Positions 9,801 to 16,138 of a stretch of 16,138 nucleotides of DNA are shown here, piece by piece; positions within the stretch are counted from its first letter, which is position 1; the number at the start of each line of letters is the position of its first letter. The notes under the pieces were generated by a model that saw nothing but the letters and a program-made list of their open reading frames with translations, did not search any database and was not told where the DNA came from. The stretch is from Rhodocollybia butyracea (lineage: Eukaryota; Basidiomycota; Agaricomycetes; Agaricales; Omphalotaceae). Location of the stretch: contig JADNRY010001156.1 of assembly GCA_015501585.1 (NCBI GenBank), forward strand, positions 1 through 16,138. The letters run 5' to 3'. The translations under genes and the position numbers were made by a program.

Positions 9801-12524
9801 TCAAGGCAAAGTCCTCGAGAGCCTTGTCCGCCTACAAGATTCTGGACGGCTCAAGGGTTTCCATGTGTGTTTTTTTCCATTTCCTTCGACTCTAACTAAT
9901 GAAAATATTTATAACAGGGCCGTCTCGGAAGTCTGGGTACAATTGCAGAACAATACGATGTTGCCATCACCACCGCTTGCCCGGCCCTACAAAATATGGT
10001 CGTCGATACTGTAAACCAGGGACAAACGTGTCTGGAATACCTTCGTTCTCAGAACATTGGCCGAGCCACTTTCATGGTCCTCGAGAAGATCAATATCTCT
10101 CCATCAGTGCTTCAACCCCCTCGTACTCCGGAAAACGTACCCCGACTTTTTGATCTCATCAAGCCCAAGGATCCGAAGTTCGCAGCAGTGTTTTATAAAG
10201 CCGTAGGGGATACTTTGGTCGCGAAAGATATGGATCAGGCAAATCGCATTGCGTTCGGAGAGAAGCGAACGAAGGTGGTGACCTTGGCGGGTCAAGTCAT
10301 TGAAACTTCCGGTGCCATGTCGGGCGGTGGAGGAGCGCCACCAAGAGGAGGAGGAATGAGCGCGAAACTGGCCAGGGATTCCGTCACGCCCCGGCAGCTC
10401 CAAGAACTAGAGCAGGAGAGGGATCAATCTCAGATGAAGCTAGAAGAGGCAATGAGGGCCGTGCGTAGTGCCGAGGCGGAGCTGGAACAGTTGAACCATG
10501 CAGGCCCAGAGATCGACCTACGCTACGAGAAGCTCGTTATCACCATCCAGCAGAACAAACTGCGCATCGACGAAGCGGAGAAACGCGTTAAGGATCTCAA
10601 GTAGGTTTCTCGTTCAATTCCTGTTCACAAAACTAATCTATGCTTCGATCACAGGACACACAGCAAGCCCGATAAGAGCGATTTAACTCGGATAAATACG
10701 CTGGAGGCCACTCTTCAAAAGTTGGAGGCCGACGTCGCGGGCTTGAAAGAGAGGGCAGGCGAAATCGAAGCTTCTCTTCAGGAAGTCGAGGACAAGATCA
10801 TGAAGATCGGAGGTTCTAAACTGATGGCGCAAAAGTCCAAAGTCGAGGGTGTCAGAACCCACATTGCTCTCACGAACGACGCGATCACCACCGCCGAGGT
10901 TGCCAAAGCCAAAGCTGAGAAGGATGTACGCAAACATGACCTCACCGTCGAGAATGACGGTGCCGCCCTCGCAGAAGCGGACAAGGATCTTGCCAAACTT
11001 GACGAACAGCTAGAGCAAGTTGAAGGTTATGTACAACGTCTGAAAAGTGAACTTGAGAAGGCCCAAGAAAGGGAAGAGAATCAGAGGGAAGAATTAGCCG
11101 ATCGTAAAGCGACACTTGAAGCGAAGGCGGAAGAAGTTGAAGCTTTCAGGCAAACGGAGGTAACCTACAAAGCTGATGGGATATACGCAGCTTTCTCACT
11201 CCTTTATTGTAGATGAAGCTTAAGAAAACTCTCGATGGCCATGAGAAGGAGCTGAAGCAGGCGACTGATCAGTTGACACACTTCCAGGCTTCTCATGATG
11301 CACTGACATTGGAAGACATCGAGTCAGTAGCGCTTTCTTAATGGTTCTAAATGACTAACGCCTCTTGTAGTGAAGAGGAGGAGGACGAAGCCGAAGAGGA
11401 CGAAGAGCCAGCCCAACATGAAGACAAGTCTGTAAATGAAGACGAGGCACACGTCAAAACGGAGCCCCCCTTGATAATGAAAAGAAGCCCGAATTCCGTC
11501 ATTGGTTAACTAATGAACTACAAAAGTTGAAGGAGCGAGAGATGCGGCTCGATATCGGAGATTTGGAGGGTATGTCTTTGGATCTCCCTGCTCTAAACGC
11601 CAACGCATATTCTCCGTCTTTCTAGATAGAATCAAGCGAGCGAAGCCCAATTTGAACGTACTTGAAGAGTACCGGCGTCGTGAGGCCGAATACCTCACTC
11701 GACACGACGAGCTTGAGCAAGTCGTAGCGTTGCGTGACGCGCAGAAAACGAAATATGAGGCTCTTCGCAAAGAACGTTTCAATGAATTCACCACTGGTTT
11801 TGGTGCGATTTCTCTCAAGCTCAAGGAGATGTACCAGGTGATTCGCATTATAGATTTTTTCTCTTTGATCCATTCAATGTCGATTGTAGATGATAACTCA
11901 AGGCGGAAATGCCGAACTGGAGATGGTCGACAGCATGGATCCTTTCGCCGAAGGAATCATCTTTAGCGTCATGCCCCGAAGAAGAGTTGGAAAAACATCT
12001 CCAACCTGTCTGGTGGTGAAAAGGTAGTGTATCTGCCCCAAATTTTGCTGCGACCAGGTGTTGATCGACATTGTAGACTCTAAGCTCTCTCGCCCTCGTT
12101 TTCGCTTTGCATGTATTCAAGGTAAATCTGGAAGCTGGTCGTATCTGAACCCGAGTGTTGAACCTCTTTCATTTAGCCTACACCTTTGTACTTTATGGAT
12201 GAGATCGATGCTGCTCTTGACTTCCGGAACGTCTCCATCATTGCAAACTACATCAAAGATAGGACGAAGAATGCACAGTTCATCATCATCTCACTTCGGT
12301 ATGTCGTTTTCATCCTCACCGCTCTTTTGATGTTCACGGCCTGGACTTCCAGAAACGACATGTTCGAACTGAGTCATCGTCTCATCGGAATCTACAAGAC
12401 TGCGAACGTTACGCAAAGTATCTCGATAGACAACCATGCCTTGACCGTCCGCCCCGTTAACTCTGCTTCACTAAATAAAGGTAGTCCATCAAAATCGATT
12501 ACAGGTACTGCCGTGGACTCGTAG
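6871..12524 (+). CDS. SMC4: SMC4, condensin ATPase subunit
   Basis: SMC4 pairs with SMC2 to form the ATP-driven core of condensin, which extrudes and compacts chromosomal DNA in the nucleus at mitosis. Eighteen exons: 6871-7875, 7931-8122, 8177-8356, 8411-8743, 8795-8902, 8959-9087, 9152-9296, 9354-9637, 9706-9864, 9918-10600, 10655-11159, 11213-11322, 11371-11569, 11626-11837, 11890-12023, 12077-12121, 12177-12298 and 12353-12524, about 1572 residues. Order: charged extension (1-305), Walker A GANGSGKS (342-349), the SMC4-type block GEVESIALMKPKGGEHEDGL at the Q-loop, coiled coil, hinge (about 843-990, GRLGSLGTIAEQYDVAITTA), coiled coil, LSGGEK (1455-1460), Walker B LYFMDE (1479-1484) and D-loop IDAALD. 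The tail NDMFELSHRLIGIYKTAN is diagnostic of SMC4 rather than SMC1, 2 or 3. The extension makes it longer than the yeast protein (about 1420). Two frame breaks occur, each one C short: the run 11465-11470 and CCCC at 11974-11977. Both joins become perfect with one added C, so sequencing error is likely. A 32-nt intron over the first is possible but too short to favour. Confidence 0.96.
7261..7536 (+). repeat. SMC4: Two diverged AT-hook/acidic modules in the SMC4 N-terminal extension
   Basis: Module 1 (7261-7341, residues 131-157) and module 2 (7447-7536, residues 193-222) both begin PVKRGRPSR, continue with a basic arginine-rich linker, and end in a hydrophobic-acidic motif: VDISSDEE in the first and AVILSDEE in the second. 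KRGRP is the core of the AT-hook, a minor-groove DNA-binding peptide. The second half resembles SUMO-interaction motifs and casein kinase 2 sites. The codons differ at many silent positions, so this is an old duplication kept at protein level rather than a recent one. Confidence 0.7.
7678..7704 (+). repeat. SMC4: GAA/GAG microsatellite coding for a glutamate run
   Basis: A GAA/GAG trinucleotide tract encodes nine consecutive glutamates (residues 270-278) in the disordered SMC4 extension. The unit is three bases long, so length change would keep frame. Confidence 0.8.
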
Positions 12525-13170
12525 TCGTTTTCTATTTAAATTATCATTTTTGTCGTCGTCTTATCTGTTCTGTATAATATCCAGCCAATATTTTCGAACT
12601 CTGAAAGATTGCTGATGAGACTCCATACCAGTACCACCTTTTCCTGTCTTGACGGAACAATGGACGGCGAACACCCGGAACAACATAATCATGGCTGGCC
12701 TGATCCGGTATCGAGCTCGGTTACGCTCAACCCCCATATCAACTTTTTGAAGAACTGTCTAGACTCTGGAGGCTACCAGAGGCTGCTCAATTCCACTCGT
12801 TCTGATAAAATGTGCAATCCACAAGCTAAATCAAATATGAGCTGGTGATGGCGTCAGGGGCTAGCCCGGTTCGGCGCGTTCTATACTGTTCTACCAAGTG
12901 TTCTACGCGACTATTTGTAGTTTTGTCTTTACTTTGAAGGCCATCTTCAGCATGGATATACCCTGATATACCGCGCGCGTGGTGCAAAGGCAATGTTCAA
13001 CTTGCCATCATTTGATTGCACTCGTCACTCATGAGTTTCAGGGCAAGTGGAATTGAGCACCCCTTAGTAGGAGGGCTCAGATCTCGGAAACTGTGCGAAC
13101 TGTAAGCATTAAGATCTCTTTGTATTATCTTCTTGTTCTAGAGAAAGTTCTCCCCCGCTGATAATAGTGA
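12525..13170. other. SMC4-ATPase spacer, no supported gene
   Basis: About 650 bp between two plus-strand genes. It should hold the SMC4 3' untranslated region and the upstream part of the ATPase promoter. A small plus-strand open frame (about 12615-12848) has no recognisable motif and no family resemblance, so I do not call it. No RNA fold or transposon end was seen. Confidence 0.45.
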
Positions 13171-13177
13171 TATAAAG
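13171..13177 (+). promoter_or_regulatory. TATA box of the P-type ATPase
   Basis: TATAAAG lies 58 bp before the proposed ATG (13235), the same spacing as for the transporter on the other side of the window. It is followed by a GGACAAAAA direct repeat near 13179-13200. The role is inferred from consensus and position; it supports the chosen start. Confidence 0.45.
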
Positions 13178-13234
13178 TGGACAAAAACATTGGACAAAAA
13201 TGTGAGTCTCCGAAGTCACCCCTTTTAAACCTTC

Positions 13235-16138
13235 ATGTCTGCTTCTGCAAACGAAAAGGTATCTGATGGGGACATAAAATCGGTGTATACACTGAATGAA
13301 CTTCGTTCGCCCCCTGCTCCAAATGTACCATTGCCTCTCCTCGATACGTTGACTCTTAGACATCGCCTGAGTGGGGGCAACTCCAGAGCCAGAATTATTG
13401 GAGAGTTTAGGACCTTAAGGTACCGTTTATCCTCTGATATTGTGTATCGCTCATCATTGCGATGGTATCCATGTCACTGATACTAAGGAAGGACGACCGG
13501 ACAAACCCACCCAAAAGGAGGTCTCTGGTATGGAATTTTTGTGGCACTTTAAGCTCATCGCTTGCTCACCAACAAGCATACGTCGCAGATTTATCCAAAC
13601 TAGAATGGCACAGCCTTTCCGCCGACGAGGTCGCTACTCGTGTCGGTGTATCCCCTAAGACTGGCCTCGATGCTCCAATGGCTGCTCGCCGTTTAAGTCA
13701 AAATGGGAAGAATGTCATTAGCCCTCCTCCGAGAAACCTCACCAAAAAGATATTTTTCTACTTCTTTGGAGGTCCTCTTACTTTCACCACACTTATTGTT
13801 ATATTTCAGCCTGACCGAAGTAGGCTATGAAATTATTGTTTTCCAAAACGGTCCGAAACATGTCCTTTCATTCAGAATCTCGCAGTTCTGATTGGATATC
13901 CTGGCATTGAAAGAATACCTTTCAGCAGGTTGAAGGAAGGCAATATTTCCTGGCCTACTTCGGTCAGGCTGAAGTAGAAATGTTTGCGGTGTGTTTGTAT
14001 CATGGATTTCGTCAGGTCTTGATGTCCTTATTCACTAGGTTTCGGGGGGTTTGCTTTTCCTCGGAGTGTCATTTGCTTTATTGCTTGGTACCCAATGTCT
14101 ACTCTCTCAGTCTACATGCACTGAGGATATACTACACCTAGCGCCCTCTTGGAGATCCCGACCCGTCTGTAGCTAACCTGGCACTCGCGGTGGTCCTCCT
14201 TATTGTAATTCTTCTTCAAGCCGGCTTCAATGCTTGCAAGGTTAGTATTTTTCCCATTCAAACACCATTTACCATCCACTAACTACACTCACGCCCATAT
14301 CACAGATGTATCTACAGGCCGAGTCATGCTTCCATTTCTGGTATGCTCCCAACAGACATCCTTGTCACCCGTGATGGGGAAACTTTCAAGTGGGCATTCA
14401 CTCTAGTACAGCTGCTGCAGTTCTAACAGCATTTTTCACAGACTTCCCGCCGAAAGCCTCGTCTTGGAGACATCGTCAAAGTCACTCTCGGCTCCAAAGT
14501 CCCCGCTGATCTTCGTCTCATTGAAGTATCCTCCGACCTTCGATTCGATCGTTCCATCTTGACTGGAGAGAGTAACGCTATCGCTGCAACAATAGACGCC
14601 ACCGATATCAACTGTTTGTCTTTGTTCTTAAGCTATCCGAGTACTCACATCCTGACACAACACTCTACCCACAGTCATGGAATCTCACAACATTGCTCTG
14701 CAAGAACGCTCTGCACCAGTGGGAGTGGAGTTGCATTTGTGTTGGTTTGGGGGACTACACTGTCTTTGGTCGAATTGCCAAACAGCCACGTCTGAACGTC
14801 CAAAGCCCAAGTCGAGATTCTTCGCTTTGTGTTGCTTATTGCGGCGATGGCATTCACCGTTGCGGCTCTTATTGTTAGTGAGTTTTATATATTTCACGCC
14901 GATGACTGTTCCGCTGGGCTGATAAACCATATAGTCCTTTGGGCTGCTTGGCTCCGTCCAGATCATCCTGGTTCATCTCTGTGCCCAGCCTTCTCGTTGA
15001 TTGTGTCTCTGTAGCTGTTGCTTTTATCCCTGGTACATTCCTTAAGCTATTTTTCCAATGTTTTTATTCATGCACATCCATTTCTCAGAGGGCTTACCCA
15101 TTTGTGTCACCCTTTTCGTCATGTTCGTTTTCTCGATGATGTACTTCATATGGTTCTCACGGCGCCTTTTAGTGCTCGTGCAATGCGCAAGTCGAGCGTC
15201 CTGTGTAAATCACTGTCGACTGTGGAAAGCCTTGGGGCAGTCAATATTATCCTCAGTGATAAAACTGGTACGCTGACCACGAACTAGATGACGGTCGCGT
15301 CAGTCGCTATCGGATGTAACGCCTATCCCGTTCCGGAAGCTCTTGCGATGGCCATCAAGTCTGAATCTGATGGAGAGAGCATCAAGGCGCTGGCTGCGGT
15401 TGCGGGTTTGTGTAATGATGCTGTGTTCGAGGATAACAATTATGAAAAGAGGAGGACTCGATGCCTATCGGACTGAGAAAGGTTCATGGGGATGCTACAG
15501 GATTCACGTCACTACCTTAAGCTTATTGTATTGTTATTGCTATGCGCTAATTCTTGCGCCACACCGTGTCCTTTAGATTCTGCCGTTTTACGATTTTCTG
15601 AGGACGTCTCGCCGGTTTCACGCCTTCGAGATTCATGGCAAGAGTTGGGGAAAATCGCATTCAATTCCAGTGAGCTGATACTCTCGTCCTTCGACGTTTC
15701 ATTGTCATTGTACTGACTGGAGTTATGTAGAGAATAAATTCTCCCTCAAGTTGTTCAGATCAAAATCCACATACCCTCGCTGCCGGTCTTCAACTCCGAC
15801 AATTACGACTCTTCCGATCTACTGTTACTCGTCAAAGGTGTATGTATTATATATTCCTTTCTAATCTCTTTGTTTATCATATTTGTCTCAGGCTCCCGAC
15901 GTACTCATAGGTCGTTGCTGCAATTTTACTGATGCTTCTGGTACTACATCGCCACTTGGCCGCCCAACTATCAGCAGAATTCTTCCATTCAAGAAGAAAT
16001 TGCTAGCCGTGGACAGCGTGTTCTACTTCTCGCCAAACGGATTGTCACCGTCAACGATTTTTCCAAGGAGGCTTTGACTGATCCTACTCATGCCGAGGAC
16101 GATCTCGTCGCTTTGAACACCAATCTTTGTATTATCGG
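13235..16138 (+). pseudogene. Type IIC (Na,K-ATPase-like) P-type cation ATPase, broken, partial at right edge
   Basis: An intact relative would be a membrane pump that exports or exchanges alkali cations through a phospho-aspartate intermediate. Collinear pieces appear in order: N-terminal SRARIIGEFRTL; cation-ATPase N-domain (KLEWHSLSADEVATRVGV, NGKNVISPPPR); VANLALAVVLLIVILLQAGF; actuator domain with LTGES (14559-14573); GRIAK; EILRFVLLIAAMAFTVAALI; the EGLP helix; MRKSSVLCKSLSTVESLGAV; the phosphorylation motif SDKTGTLT (Asp codon 15258-15260); and nucleotide-binding KGAPDVLIGRC and RGQRVLLLAK. It leaves the window before the C-terminal domain. Damage: TAG at 15285-15287 where Gln is expected (TTN*MTV); no AG acceptor for intron 1 near 13465; no GT donor at 15501; frame or phase breaks near 14087, 14236, 14328, 14463, 14704, 14746, 14785, 14812, 14971, 15117/15173, 15457, about 15795 and 15982; and loss of a few residues at 14812. 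Most frame breaks are one base short. Expression as an intact pump is not possible from this sequence. Sequencing error may explain part, but less easily the nonsense and splice changes. Confidence 0.8.
13802..13976. mobile_element. MITE-like foldback element in an ATPase intron
   Basis: A perfect 21-bp inverted repeat forms the ends: left 13805-13825 starts TTCAGCCTGACC, and right 13953-13973 ends GGTCAGGCTGAA. Similarity continues inward imperfectly for about 20 bp (GAAATTATTG...TTTTCC against GGAAGGCAATATTTCC), and a small central hairpin (TCAGAA/TTCTGA) is present. TA dinucleotides flank it at 13802-13803 and 13975-13976, which fits a TA target duplication as in Tc1/mariner-derived MITEs. 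It is about 170 bp and non-coding. It lies inside intron 3 (13772-14038), enlarging it to 267 nt from roughly 95. No second copy exists in the window, so element status rests on structure alone. Confidence 0.65.

Noticed and set aside
12609..12848. Small plus-strand open frame between SMC4 and the ATPase
   Set aside because: About 75 residues with no family resemblance or nearby promoter; likely 3' untranslated or intergenic sequence.

Overview
The window looks like chromosomal DNA of a filamentous fungus, most probably a basidiomycete (Agaricomycete-like). The genes are cut by many introns of about 48-60 nt with GT...AG ends and CTRAY-type branch points, spacers are moderate, and the recognisable proteins resemble basidiomycete versions. 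No phage, plasmid, CRISPR or bacterial operon signal is present, and I saw no tRNA or rRNA gene.

Layout from left to right: (1) 1-1553 holds no firmly recognised gene, only a weak candidate for a spliced minus-strand gene (554-1014) with a hydrophobic stretch. (2) 1632-2507, plus strand: a seven-exon cyclophilin with a possible mitochondrial leader and a 13-nt microexon, behind a TATA-bearing promoter with a thrice-repeated motif. (3) 2673-4633, minus strand and convergent with the cyclophilin: a seven-exon major-facilitator transporter of the JEN/SHS (lactate and carboxylate) type. Exons 1-3 are intact; exons 4-7 carry seven frame-breaking indels although every splice site survives. (4) 4634-6870: a 2.2-kb spacer between divergent genes, with no gene I can support. 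(5) 6871-12524, plus strand: the condensin subunit SMC4, 18 exons and about 1572 residues, with Walker A, hinge, LSGGEK signature and Walker B all visible, and a long charged N-terminal extension carrying two AT-hook/acidic repeat modules. Two C-runs near its 3' end are each one base short. (6) 13235 to the right edge, plus strand: a P-type cation ATPase of the type IIC (Na,K-ATPase-like) fungal group. It has about a dozen frame breaks, a nonsense codon just after the phosphorylation motif and two lost splice sites. A MITE-like foldback element with 21-bp perfect terminal inverted repeats lies in its third intron.

The genes do not form a pathway: protein folding, carboxylate import, chromosome condensation and cation pumping are adjacent by position only. 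The main global pattern is how frame breaks are distributed. There are none in about 4.7 kb of coding sequence between 3632 and 11464, and about 23 in the coding sequence on either side. This means either real decay of the flanking genes or poorly polished flanks of an assembly. Nearly all are single-base losses, often in base runs, and two hit the essential SMC4, which favours a technical cause for at least part of them. The nonsense codon and splice-site losses in the ATPase fit true decay better. I found no convincing undescribed multi-gene system.
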